DNA of 11,281 bases from a bacterium (GCA_003646055.1 QNDZ01000040.1:1-11281), one strand, 5' to 3'; numbered from the stretch's first letter, positions 1 through 6,395 are shown. Translations and numbers: made by a program. The notes: a model not told the origin generated them from the sequence alone.

Positions 1-119
1 ACAAGTATTGTAAAACTATAGTTTTTGATGTTCTCAATAGCCGTTTTTACCATTCTTATGGTATTGGGGATTCTTGGTTCTTCATTGTATGCTGGCAGGA
101 GCAGGATTACTCTATCCAT
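1..119 (-). CDS. Family 2 glycosyltransferase, N-terminal fragment (runs off the left edge)
   Basis: An open frame starts at an ATG at 119-117 and runs off the window after 39 complete codons. It opens MDRVILLLPAYNEEPRIPNT, a short hydrophobic beta strand followed by the LPAYNEE motif that begins the nucleotide-sugar binding fold of GT-A family 2 glycosyltransferases (dolichyl-phosphate-mannose synthase/polyprenyl-phosphate sugar transferase type). The next 19 residues fit the first helix (MVKTAIENIKNY) and second strand (SFTIL) of that fold. The start lies 13 bases inside the end of the acyltransferase gene, so the two are probably translationally coupled and may act on the same envelope lipid or glycan. 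The catalytic DxD motif is beyond the edge, so substrate and membrane anchoring cannot be judged. The family call is firm for so short a piece because the motif is distinctive. Confidence 0.8.
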   Translation of the reverse strand, partial: MDRVILLLPAYNEEPRIPNTIRMVKTAIENIKNYSFTIL

Positions 120-964
120 ACCCTGTCAAATCTATGCCACTGTTCAGGATACCTCTTTATGTATTTTTCCAGTATCTTTGCCCACTTGTCAATGTTTTTC
201 TCAATGGTGAGTTCTGTGTCCCCATATTGTTCAATCTTTATCTCAGGTTCAAAGTAAACATGATATTTCCCATCCCTCTCTTTAACAGAGAAGGCAGGAA
301 TTAATGGTGAACCTGTAAGGAGTGCAAGGTAGAAGGGTCCCTTGGGGAGCAGTGTTTTCTTCCCAAATATCTCAACCTCTATTCCGTCCTCTGTAAAAAC
401 CCTGTCACCCACAATGGCCACCATCTTGCCCCTTTTCAGAGACTTTATTGCTCCTATGCTTGCCTTCCCGGTGTAAATCACCTCTATCTCCTGAGACCTT
501 CTCTTATGTTCATAGAATTCCGTTATATATTGATTATCTGATTTTATTGTAATCACACTCAAAGGGTATCCTAAAAGTCTTAACAGAACAGCACCCCATT
601 CATAGTTTCCCAGGTGAGCTGTAAGGATGATTACACCTTTTCCTTTTTTGAATGCCTCAGCAGCCCTTTCAAAGTTTACAGGTATCATAAATCTCTTGTA
701 ATTCCATTTTTTAAGTCTGGGAACGAGGAGAAACTCATAAACAAATACTGCAAAATCCCTCACACCTTTTAATCCCATCTCAAGCATCTCCTTTTTTGAG
801 GAGAATCCACCTATTGCGGGTTCAATGTTTTTAAGATAGTTGTTCCTTCCCTCCCTGTACAGGGTAAAATAACATATATCCGCAATTCTGCGGGTGATAA
901 ATTCGGCAACTGGCCTTGGCAGGAAGTGGCCAAGATGATGTATGAAAAAAAAGAATAAACTCAT
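107..964 (-). CDS. Lysophospholipid/lipid A acyltransferase (LpxL/HtrB-type family)
   Basis: A 285-residue protein of the usual length for the bacterial lipid A acyltransferase family, which moves an acyl chain from a carrier to a lipid at the inner face of the cytoplasmic membrane. The catalytic HX4E motif is at H117-E122 (HLGNYE) after the strand VIILTA. Other family blocks are VGDR at 185-188, PKGPFYLALLTGSPLIPAF at 207-225, where the acceptor is normally held, and the closing YPEQWHRFDRVW at 272-283. The N-terminus (SLFFFFIHHLGHFLP) is the single hydrophobic anchor usual in the family. A weak SD-like AGGGA precedes the ATG. The gene begins 19 bases after the tRNA-Pro, apparently in the same transcript, and overlaps a glycosyltransferase gene at its end. 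Related enzymes act in aryl-polyene or glycolipid synthesis, so lipid A is likely but not certain as acceptor. Confidence 0.9.
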   Translation of the reverse strand: MSLFFFFIHHLGHFLPRPVAEFITRRIADICYFTLYREGRNNYLKNIEPAIGGFSSKKEMLEMGLKGVRDFAVFVYEFLLVPRLKKWNYKRFMIPVNFERAAEAFKKGKGVIILTAHLGNYEWGAVLLRLLGYPLSVITIKSDNQYITEFYEHKRRSQEIEVIYTGKASIGAIKSLKRGKMVAIVGDRVFTEDGIEVEIFGKKTLLPKGPFYLALLTGSPLIPAFSVKERDGKYHVYFEPEIKIEQYGDTELTIEKNIDKWAKILEKYIKRYPEQWHRFDRVWIE

Positions 965-983
965 TTCTATCCCTGGAATGTAA

Positions 984-1058
984 TCGGGGCGAGTGGATTT
1001 GAACCACCGACCCCCAGCACCCCAAGCTGGTGCGCTAACCAGGCTGCGCTACGCCCCG
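984..1058 (-). tRNA. tRNA-Pro(GGG)
   Basis: Read on the minus strand, the sequence folds as a complete cloverleaf. The acceptor stem CGGGGCG pairs with CGCCCCG over all 7 pairs; the D stem is GCGC/GCGC, the anticodon stem CCAGC/GCTGG, and the T stem GGTGG/CCACT has one G-T pair around the loop TTCAAAT. The anticodon loop TTGGGGT puts GGG at 1023-1021, which reads CCC and CCU proline codons. The discriminator base is A (984). No CCA is encoded, so the end must be added by CCA-adding enzyme. Length is 75 nt without CCA. A TTGCAA/TAAAAT promoter ends 12 bases upstream, and the acyltransferase gene starts 19 bases downstream with no terminator between, so the tRNA is probably processed out of a longer mRNA. 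Confidence 0.97.
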
Positions 1059-1070
1059 ACTTGCAGAAAT

Positions 1071-1098
1071 ATTTTACACAAAAAATTAAATATTGCAA
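1071..1098 (-). promoter_or_regulatory. Promoter of the tRNA-Pro/acyltransferase unit
   Basis: On the minus strand a -35 box TTGCAA (1098-1093) and a -10 box TAAAAT (1076-1071) are separated by 16 bases. Transcription would start a few bases before the tRNA 5' end at 1058, leaving a very short leader. The -10 matches the TAAAAT boxes before the HU and cyclase genes in this window, which supports the call. Confidence 0.65.
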
Positions 1099-1173
1099 GG
1101 GGAATGAAATTGTTATCTATGGTATTGCCCATACAGGGATTTTTAACCAGGAATTACAATTATATTTAAGGCA

Positions 1174-1196
1174 AGGGCGGGAATAATACCCGCCCT
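1174..1196 (-). terminator. Hairpin behind the outer-membrane protein gene
   Basis: A perfect 8-bp G+C-rich stem (AGGGCGGG 1174-1181 with CCCGCCCT 1189-1196) and a 7-base loop sit 5 bases after the stop codon of the gene ending at 1202. On the minus strand the 3' side is only moderately T-rich (TTGCCTTAAATATAATT), so it is either an imperfect intrinsic terminator or a 3'-end-protecting hairpin. Confidence 0.65.
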
Positions 1197-1201
1197 GCTT
1201 A

Positions 1202-2176
1202 TCAAAATGTCCACATAGCCATGAATTGTGGAACGAATGTTGCACTAAAGCTGTTAACAACCAATACAGGCGCCTTTATCCCGGCTATAATTTTACAATG
1301 CTCATGCTCTGTTCCTATCGGGAAGTATTGAACGACTATTCCAATGGAATGTTCATAAAACCTTGTATTTTCCACAGTTTCGCCATCCTTATTCCTGTCC
1401 TCTGTTTTCCACCATCCCATAAACTTCGGCACAATTTTAAAACGATCGGATAGTTCATACTCAATGCCAATATTATATCCATATTTCTCACCCAGGTCCC
1501 ACCCAGATTTTTCCCATTCAACCGATTCTCCTTGCTCATTTTTTACTTCTATGTATCTCACTTTTCCTCTATGCTCATACCATATTGAAGAACATTCACC
1601 TATTTTACCTATAAGGTCAATATGTGTTAGAAAGGAAATCCTCATGGATTTGGCTCCACTCCCAATACCGTGAACAACAAGGGTATTATCCGCTGAATCA
1701 AATTTATACCCTACCCCAAGGGATATAGCCTCAAACCTGGGTGGATTTTCTATTATTTTGTAAACCCCATAAACCCAGATGTCACCAAATCCAAAAGAAT
1801 GAAAGGACTTAGTTTTTTTGAACCAGGAACCATCGTTTTTTTGCTTCCAGACCTCTTTTGCAATATCTTTGTCCCAGTAGGTCAAAAGAAAACCCCCGGA
1901 AAGTCTGCTGGTTATACCAAATTGAGTCCTGTAGGATGATTTCAGGATTTTAGCATGCCATCCTGCTGGCATCGCAACCATTTCTGGGGTATCTGTGGGA
2001 GAATCATTCCAGTATGCCTTGTTGGCGGAGATGTAGTAGGTTGTAGAGTGGAGCCAGACTTTACCACTTTCTACTCCGAGTGGACACCCGACAACCGGAT
2101 CACCAGCAAACAGATTAACTGGAAGAACAAGAGCCAGAACAAAAGCGAACACCAACAGCTTCTTAAACATCTTCAC
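1202..2176 (-). CDS. Predicted outer-membrane beta-barrel protein, function unknown
   Basis: A 324-residue exported protein. The signal peptide is clear: K2, K5 and K6, a hydrophobic core from L7 to V20, and a likely signal peptidase I site after L-F-A24. The mature part is rich in aromatic and alternating polar/hydrophobic strand-like stretches (for example ISLGVGYKF, RFKIVPKFMGWW, HSIGIVVQYFP, FVPQFMAMWTF) and ends in Phe, the signature read by the Bam machinery on outer-membrane barrels. A near-perfect SD site (AAAGGAGGTG) precedes the ATG. I do not recognise the family. Just upstream is a palindrome like those bound by DtxR/IdeR/MntR metalloregulators, so expression may respond to iron or manganese, and a role in metal or metal-ligand passage is an inference from that alone. 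A hairpin follows the stop, so the gene is probably the last of its transcript. Confidence 0.75.
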   Translation of the reverse strand: MKMFKKLLVFAFVLALVLPVNLFAGDPVVGCPLGVESGKVWLHSTTYYISANKAYWNDSPTDTPEMVAMPAGWHAKILKSSYRTQFGITSRLSGGFLLTYWDKDIAKEVWKQKNDGSWFKKTKSFHSFGFGDIWVYGVYKIIENPPRFEAISLGVGYKFDSADNTLVVHGIGSGAKSMRISFLTHIDLIGKIGECSSIWYEHRGKVRYIEVKNEQGESVEWEKSGWDLGEKYGYNIGIEYELSDRFKIVPKFMGWWKTEDRNKDGETVENTRFYEHSIGIVVQYFPIGTEHEHCKIIAGIKAPVLVVNSFSATFVPQFMAMWTF

Positions 2177-2209
2177 CTCCTTTTGGTTTGTTTGTTGACC
2201 CTAACAAAA

Positions 2210-2249
2210 TTAGGATATCCTAACTTTAAAGGTAAAAAAATTATCACAA
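2210..2249 (-). promoter_or_regulatory. Proximal promoter with DtxR/IdeR-like palindromic operator
   Basis: TTAGGATATCCTAA at 2210-2223 is a perfect 14-base palindrome, with a further CCTAA half-site at 2200-2204. On the minus strand a -35-like TTGTGA (2249-2244) and a -10-like TAAAGT (2228-2223, spacing 15) end at its edge, so a bound regulator would cover the start of transcription of the outer-membrane protein gene. The TTAGG-n4-CCTAA core is that of DtxR-family iron/manganese regulators. The palindrome is certain; the promoter boxes are weak. Confidence 0.55.
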
Positions 2250-2417
2250 TTTAACATAAGTATTCCGATCCGCTGTTACATGGTCAATTCTGTTCCTCTT
2301 TCTCTGGACTATTTTACCCACCATAAAAACCTTTATATGCTCAGTAAGAACATATCCTAAACAATCTTCAATACATCTATTTAAGTTATTCAAAACCTTC
2401 TTGTCTAAGTTAGGCAT
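2244..2417 (-). CDS. Possible small protein of 57 residues, unknown
   Basis: An ATG at 2417-2415 opens a frame of 57 codons ending in TGA at 2246-2244. The product starts MPNLDKKVLN and ends RNTYVKL. It has a helix-like N-terminal half with a C-x3-C pair (C15, C19), a short hydrophobic strand (HIKVFMVGKIV, 27-37), a basic patch (QRKRNR, 38-43) and H27 and H46. Composition is protein-like, and an in-frame TAA upstream means this ATG is the only ATG that can start the frame. Against it, there is no convincing SD site, the start codon lies inside the distal palindromic operator, and I recognise no family. If real, it would be a small metal-controlled protein made from the same promoter as the outer-membrane protein gene. 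Otherwise the stretch is a long regulatory leader. Confidence 0.3.
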   Translation of the reverse strand: MPNLDKKVLNNLNRCIEDCLGYVLTEHIKVFMVGKIVQRKRNRIDHVTADRNTYVKL

Positions 2418-2450
2418 ACCTAATTTTTATAAAAAGATTTAATTTGTCAA
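2410..2450 (-). promoter_or_regulatory. Distal promoter with DtxR/IdeR-like operator
   Basis: On the minus strand a perfect -35 TTGACA (2450-2445) is followed by A+T-rich sequence with TAAAAA at 2429-2424 (spacing 15) directly against TTAGGTATGCCTAA (2423-2410), a palindrome imperfect only in its central four bases. The plus-strand 19-mer at 2405-2423 matches 15 of 19 positions of the iron-box consensus as I remember it (TTAGGTTAGGCTAACCTAA). The layout repeats that of the proximal site exactly 200 bp away. Confidence 0.6.
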
Positions 2451-2511
2451 GGGTTCGTTTAAAATTTATAAAAAGTGGAGATTAAAGGACATAATAAATC
2501 TCTGAGGCTTT

Positions 2512-2551
2512 TGAAGGAATTTCATAAGACTATGCAAAAAACCTTCCTTCA
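2512..2551. repeat. Short inverted repeat, 8-bp arms
   Basis: TGAAGGAA (2512-2519) and TTCCTTCA (2544-2551) are perfect reverse complements around 24 bases. No T-run follows on the minus strand, so it is a poor terminator for the six-gene operon. It could be a weak hairpin in the 3' untranslated region or chance. Confidence 0.3.
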
Positions 2552-2598
2552 CTAAAACATGGATAAAGGGTGTTAATTCTGCTGGGCAAATAGATTAT

Positions 2599-2793
2599 CT
2601 ACAGATAACCCAGTTCTTTCAATTTTCTTCTTATCTCTTCCTTTTCTTCCTCAGGGATATCCTCATAGGATTGTTGTTCCTGAACACCTTTTCTTAAAAG
2701 GAAGATTATGAGGCTTTCCACATCCTTCCATCCCCCAGACCTTGCCACTGCTTCAAGTTTTGTGTAAAGGGAATCCGGAATATCAATCTTCAT
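2599..2793 (-). CDS. Small ribbon-helix-helix-like protein with acidic LGYL tail
   Basis: A 64-residue protein. Residues 2-6 (KIDIP) form a short strand followed by two helices (about 7-20 and 23-38, with KDVESLIIFLLRKGV), the strand-helix-helix layout of the CopG/MetJ (RHH) dimer fold. The strand has few basic residues, so DNA binding is not assured. Residues 45-64 are a separate charged tail (DIPEEEKEEIRRKLKELGYL) that closely matches the tail of the APS kinase made from the same operon. The gene is last in the operon; its ATG overlaps the previous stop as ATGA, with a strong SD site (GAGGAGGT). It may regulate the operon or bind a partner through the tail; both are inference. Full-length RHH proteins of this size are common, so nothing suggests truncation. 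Confidence 0.75.
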   Translation of the reverse strand: MKIDIPDSLYTKLEAVARSGGWKDVESLIIFLLRKGVQEQQSYEDIPEEEKEEIRRKLKELGYL

Positions 2794-3158
2794 CTTACCT
2801 CCTCTATATTTTTCCTCTTTGCAATAAAGATTTCTGGGTATTTACCCTTGTTTCCCTCTATTACATTCTCAACACTTTCAGAAGTTACCTGCACCTCTTT
2901 TATTACTGAAAACCTCTCCTTGAGCATTTCAAGCCTCTCTTCTCCACGAATACGCATCTCCTCTTTTATTGCATTCACCACATCCTCTGTGGGCTTTTCA
3001 CCAAGAAATCCTGTATAGAGCATCCATGAGGATACCTCTTCAGGTATCTCTTCATTTAGAATATAGATTATGTCAAGTGGTTCATTTCTTTCCTGCAACC
3101 ACTCATCCACAATGGGTGTATCATCACGGGCAGTAATGATAAGAAGGTGTTTTTTCAT
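2790..3158 (-). CDS. USP-like alpha/beta protein, function unknown
   Basis: A protein of 122 residues. I start it at the ATG at 3158-3156, which overlaps the permease stop as ATGA and has a G-rich SD site (GGGGGTGG). The frame also allows an ATG 24 bases upstream, inside the permease gene, which would add MASYGGGQ. The order of predicted elements is strand (KHLLIIT), helix, strand (PLDIIYIL), a long charged helix (about 57-82), strand (KEVQVT), helix and strand (EIFIAKR). This resembles universal stress protein domains, but the usual G-x2-G-x9-G-S/T nucleotide loop is not visible. Small USP-like proteins are often encoded beside ion transporters, and this one directly follows an anion permease, so a regulatory role for that permease is plausible. 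The family assignment is tentative. Confidence 0.7.
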   Translation of the reverse strand: MKKHLLIITARDDTPIVDEWLQERNEPLDIIYILNEEIPEEVSSWMLYTGFLGEKPTEDVVNAIKEEMRIRGEERLEMLKERFSVIKEVQVTSESVENVIEGNKGKYPEIFIAKRKNIEEVR

Positions 3159-4519
3159 CTGCCCACCCCCATATGAGGCCACACAAATAGGCCAAAGATA
3201 ATCAGGATAACAATAGAGATAACCTCAATAACAAGTCCCTTTTTAATGCTTGTACCAACAGAGTGAAAGTTTGAAGAAAGGGCAATCGCATTGGGTGGAG
3301 TTCCAGTGGGAAGGAGAAAGGCAAGCCCTGCACCAATTCCAATTCCAAGTGTTAATAAAACAGGATTATAACCATACGCCCGTGCAACACCAAATCCAAT
3401 TGGCAGAACCAGAGAGGCTGCTGCAACATTGCTCATTCCTTCTGTGAGAATTACGGTTACGATAACAAGTGAGACAAACGCAGTTCCATATGTCTGAACA
3501 AATGGACTCAATACAACCCTTGCTATATAATCCGCTGCACCAGTCCTCAACAGGCTTTCACCAAGTGCAATTGCTCCTCCATACATAAGTATAATCCCCC
3601 AGTTCACATACTCTTCCACCTCCTTCCATTTGAGAACCCCCACAATGAATAAAAGAACTGCACCAATCAGGGCGGATACACTTATGTCAATCCACCTGTT
3701 AAAGAATACCCAGAGAATTAGTGTGAAGAGAAAAACAACCCCTGTCTTTATCTCAATTGGTTTCAGTTTTTTATCTGGGTGTAATAATTCAACAACTTCA
3801 AACCCTTCAAGGTTTTTCAGGAACATAAAATATAGAGAAAATAGAACGAGTATTGTTATGGAAACAGGTAGGGAATACTTTGCCCATTCTATAAACCCTA
3901 TATTGATACCAAATGACTGATAGAGCAGTCCAGCAGCAAGGGGTGCCCTTGCACCACCAAGCATGGTTCCTACACCTCCTGCAACACATCCCCAGGCCAT
4001 GGATAAAAATAGATATCTGGATATCTTTGACCTGCCCGGTCTTATCTTGAAATTGTGTGCAATTTCAAGTATTACAGGGAAAAGAATTGCAGCAACTGCA
4101 TGTTCAGGCATGAAAAAAGAGAGGATACCAGATGTAAGAAATATGCCTATGAGGAGTTTGTTACCATTACCAGAAAACCTTCTTATCAGTAGCATTGCAA
4201 CCCTTCTGGATAAACCACTCTTCATAATTCCACCCGATAGAATGAATGCCCCCAGTATGAAGAAGACTGCACGATTACCAAGAAGGCTGAATGAGCTTGT
4301 GGGTGATAGTATTCCCAGGACAGGTATGAGTACGAAGACCAGAAGCCCTGTTACAGCCAGGGGAATTATGTTTGATACCCACATGGAAAAAATCAATAGG
4401 AATAGGGCGATTGATTTTTTACCTTCAGGACTGAGACCATTTATTGGAAGAAAAAAAATAAGGAGTGAAAAGATAAATCCACATATAAAAATAACGCGCT
4501 TTATATTTATGCGAGACAT
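3155..4519 (-). CDS. SLC13/DASS-type anion permease (possible sulfate or dicarboxylate transporter)
   Basis: A 454-residue integral membrane protein with about a dozen hydrophobic segments in two related halves, as in the divalent anion/sodium symporter (SLC13) group. The C-terminal half carries the expected marks: WGIILMYGGAIALG (307-320), the SNT-like element EGMSNVAAASLVLP (360-373, with S363 and N364) and TGTPPNAIA (405-413). In the first half the matching positions read FFMPEHAVAAILFP (135-148) and GGARAPLAAGLL (188-199), so the usual S-N-T and T-P-x-N residues are replaced. The gene overlaps the preceding phosphodiesterase gene by 13 bases, with GGAGG as SD. Because APS kinase is in the same operon, sulfate is the obvious substrate to suspect, but the sequence alone does not separate sulfate from dicarboxylates or other anions. 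Confidence 0.85.
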   Translation of the reverse strand: MSRINIKRVIFICGFIFSLLIFFLPINGLSPEGKKSIALFLLIFSMWVSNIIPLAVTGLLVFVLIPVLGILSPTSSFSLLGNRAVFFILGAFILSGGIMKSGLSRRVAMLLIRRFSGNGNKLLIGIFLTSGILSFFMPEHAVAAILFPVILEIAHNFKIRPGRSKISRYLFLSMAWGCVAGGVGTMLGGARAPLAAGLLYQSFGINIGFIEWAKYSLPVSITILVLFSLYFMFLKNLEGFEVVELLHPDKKLKPIEIKTGVVFLFTLILWVFFNRWIDISVSALIGAVLLFIVGVLKWKEVEEYVNWGIILMYGGAIALGESLLRTGAADYIARVVLSPFVQTYGTAFVSLVIVTVILTEGMSNVAAASLVLPIGFGVARAYGYNPVLLTLGIGIGAGLAFLLPTGTPPNAIALSSNFHSVGTSIKKGLVIEVISIVILIIFGLFVWPHMGVGR

Positions 4520-5787
4520 CCTGAGGCCTCCATATCAGGAGGTCTTCCAACACCCAGTTCATCCAGTATGGAGGAAGCAATGTCAATTATGGAGAAACTG
4601 TTATTCCCTTTCAGTTCTTTTCCTATCCACAGTATAAACGCATCTTCAAGTGTATGCATGCCCTTTATACTGGATTTGCCAAAAAGTTCTTTTCTGTTTA
4701 TATCCCCTTTAATATCTATTCCATCAAAAGGCTCAAGTATTATATCAGGTGCCTCATCAAGGAATGGACCGCTGTACAGTTCTTCTTTCAGCCATACCCT
4801 CTTTATGATGCCATTGTCAACAAGTTCTCCCAGCATATCCACAATCTCATTCCTTACCCTATTGTAATCACCCTGTGGAATTGAACCCATTTCCTCCCTT
4901 CCCTTTAGATTTAGATAAATCCTTCCAGGAATAAGGGAATAGGCAATGGTGGAACTGTCCATTTCGTTCAGTGACTTTGGGTCTTCAACCTTAAACTTCA
5001 ATAGTCCCTTCCGGGAGAGATAAGTGTTAACATAGAACTCTTTTTCAATGGAGCAGAAACCATGGTCAGAAAGAAGAAGAACATCTGCATCGTCAGGTAT
5101 GTATTCAAAAATCCCTTTTATGTAATGGTCAAGTTCCGTGTAAAAGGAGTGAAGTTTTTCAGGATTGTGGATGTAGAAGTGATTAACCCTATCAGTCTCC
5201 ATAATGTGGAGCATGAACATGTCCCATTCCTGACCAATAAATGTTTTCACAGCATTTTTCCTTCCTTCAAGGGCATTATAAACCTGTTTCCAGAAGGTAG
5301 ATTCGTCCTTTAAGGCAAGGGAAGGGTCAACGTCAATAATATACCCGATGTATTCAAGTTTCTGTGCAATCTCTGGCGGATGGACTGCAGAATGGAGTTT
5401 TGTGGACAGAAACCCAGAGACCATGACCCCATTCACCTTTCTTGGTGGTGTGGTCATGGGAACATTGAAAGATATGGTTCTTTTCCCTGCATCTGACACA
5501 ATTTCAAAAAGGGTTTTTGACCTGAGATTTTTTCCTGTTGGTAGATAGAGTTTGAAAGGAGAAGGCCTTCTGTCAATAAAACCAAAAATCCCGTGTGCAC
5601 CAGGATTTTTACCTGTCATAAAACTTGCCCAAGCCACTGATGAGATTGTGGGTAGGACAGAGTTGTAACGCCTGAACCCCTTTTCTGTTATAAGGGATTT
5701 GAAGAAAGGCATGACCCCCATGTCTATTAGTGAAGTGAGAAGAGAGTATGGGACTCCGTCAATACTGAGGATGAAAAGTCTTTTCAT
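4507..5787 (-). CDS. Alkaline-phosphatase-superfamily phosphodiesterase, Ser nucleophile
   Basis: A 426-residue protein of the type I phosphodiesterase/nucleotide pyrophosphatase group, part of the alkaline phosphatase superfamily. Visible metal ligands are D10 (SIDG), D199 and H203 (TDRVNH), D241-H242 (LSDHG) and H378 (GMHTLED). By alignment with its operon partner the nucleophile is S49 in LPTISSVAWASFMTGKNPG (45-63), where most nucleotide pyrophosphatases have Thr. There is no signal peptide and no membrane segment, so it should work in the cytoplasm. Its ATG overlaps the APS kinase stop by one base (TAATG), and it overlaps the permease gene at its end. The substrate could be a phosphodiester, a nucleotide such as PAP or PAPS, or a sulfate/phosphate monoester; the fold alone cannot decide. 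It is a homologue, not a close copy, of the first gene of the operon. Confidence 0.88.
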   Translation of the reverse strand: MKRLFILSIDGVPYSLLTSLIDMGVMPFFKSLITEKGFRRYNSVLPTISSVAWASFMTGKNPGAHGIFGFIDRRPSPFKLYLPTGKNLRSKTLFEIVSDAGKRTISFNVPMTTPPRKVNGVMVSGFLSTKLHSAVHPPEIAQKLEYIGYIIDVDPSLALKDESTFWKQVYNALEGRKNAVKTFIGQEWDMFMLHIMETDRVNHFYIHNPEKLHSFYTELDHYIKGIFEYIPDDADVLLLSDHGFCSIEKEFYVNTYLSRKGLLKFKVEDPKSLNEMDSSTIAYSLIPGRIYLNLKGREEMGSIPQGDYNRVRNEIVDMLGELVDNGIIKRVWLKEELYSGPFLDEAPDIILEPFDGIDIKGDINRKELFGKSSIKGMHTLEDAFILWIGKELKGNNSFSIIDIASSILDELGVGRPPDMEASGCLA

Positions 5788-6395
5788 TAAATATATCCCA
5801 GGTCTTCAAGCCTCTTCTTTATTATCTCCTCTTCTTCCTCTGTATATACATCTTCATCAGTGGGTTCAATATATCCCATCTCTATCAACTTGTTGATAAT
5901 TTTTTTAACGGATTCCTCAACGGTCTCCTTATCTGTTTCACATATTACCTCAGGGTTTTCAGGGGGTTCATAGGGGTCGTCAATTCCTGTAAAGTTTTTA
6001 ATCTCGCCAGCAAGTGCCTTTTTGTACATTCCCTTCACATCCCTTTCAATGCACTTCTCAACAGGGCATGATGCATATACTTCCACAAAGTCTTTCAATA
6101 GTTCCCTTGCCTCCTGCCTTATCTCCCTGTATGGTGATATTGCAGCAGTGATTACAACCACACCGTTCCTCTTTAAAAGATAGGCAACATGATATATCCT
6201 TCTTATATTTTCATCCCTGTCTTCCTTTGAGAACCCAAGACCCCTTGATATGTGCTCCCTCACAACATCACCATCAAGCACCTCAACCCTGAACCCCCTT
6301 TTTATCAGTTCGTCTTTCAACCTCTGCGCAAGGGTTGACTTCCCTGAACTCGGAAGACCGGTAAACCATACAACAAACCCTTCATTCCTGTTCAT
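5787..6395 (-). CDS. cysC: APS kinase (adenylylsulfate kinase) with a C-terminal acidic tail
   Basis: This enzyme phosphorylates adenosine 5'-phosphosulfate (APS) with ATP to give PAPS, the donor for sulfotransferases and for some sulfate reduction routes. Family marks are all present: P-loop GLPSSGKST (13-21), LDGDVVR (40-46), [16 protein letters not shown] (52-67), ISPYR (86-90) and the lid and substrate segment [19 protein letters not shown] (121-139) followed by DPYEPP. The catalytic domain ends as usual near residue 176 (KLIEMGYI). A further 26 residues follow, ending [17 protein letters not shown], which repeat that ending and match the tail of the RHH-like protein of the same operon. 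Starting 14 bases inside the upstream phosphodiesterase gene with SD GGGAGGT, it is coupled to it. No ATP sulfurylase or sulfotransferase gene is in the window, so APS must come from elsewhere. Confidence 0.95.
   Translation of the reverse strand: MNRNEGFVVWFTGLPSSGKSTLAQRLKDELIKRGFRVEVLDGDVVREHISRGLGFSKEDRDENIRRIYHVAYLLKRNGVVVITAAISPYREIRQEARELLKDFVEVYASCPVEKCIERDVKGMYKKALAGEIKNFTGIDDPYEPPENPEVICETDKETVEESVKKIINKLIEMGYIEPTDEDVYTEEEEEIIKKRLEDLGYI

Larger units (their letters stand above)
2177..2598. other. 422-bp region between the outer-membrane protein gene and the six-gene operon
   Basis: This gap holds, from left to right on the map, the proximal operator/promoter (about 2210-2249), a possible 57-residue ORF (2244-2417), the distal operator/promoter (about 2410-2450) and an 8-bp inverted repeat (2512-2551). 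I see no stem followed by a T-run that would end the six-gene operon stopping at 2599. Between 2452 and 2511 there is A+T-rich sequence with nothing I can name. Confidence 0.6.

Noticed and set aside
831..1025. Open frame on the minus strand running through the tRNA
   Set aside because: It begins inside the tRNA-Pro and overlaps the acyltransferase start in another frame; the tRNA fold and the acyltransferase motifs explain the sequence.
2478..2502. GAGATT/AATCTC inverted repeat as a terminator
   Set aside because: Only six A+T-rich pairs around a 13-base loop and no T-run on either strand; likely chance.
3159..3182. Longer start for the USP-like protein (adding MASYGGGQ)
   Set aside because: The downstream ATG forms the ATGA stop-start overlap used at the next junction too, has a G-rich SD site and begins directly before the first strand.
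3963..4637. Open frame of 224 codons on the plus strand across the permease and phosphodiesterase genes
   Set aside because: It is wholly antisense to two genes with clear family motifs, has no SD site, and its product is low-complexity with no recognisable fold.
5787..6395. Reading the APS kinase as part of a complete sulfate assimilation operon
   Set aside because: No ATP sulfurylase, PAPS reductase or sulfite reductase can be seen in the window.
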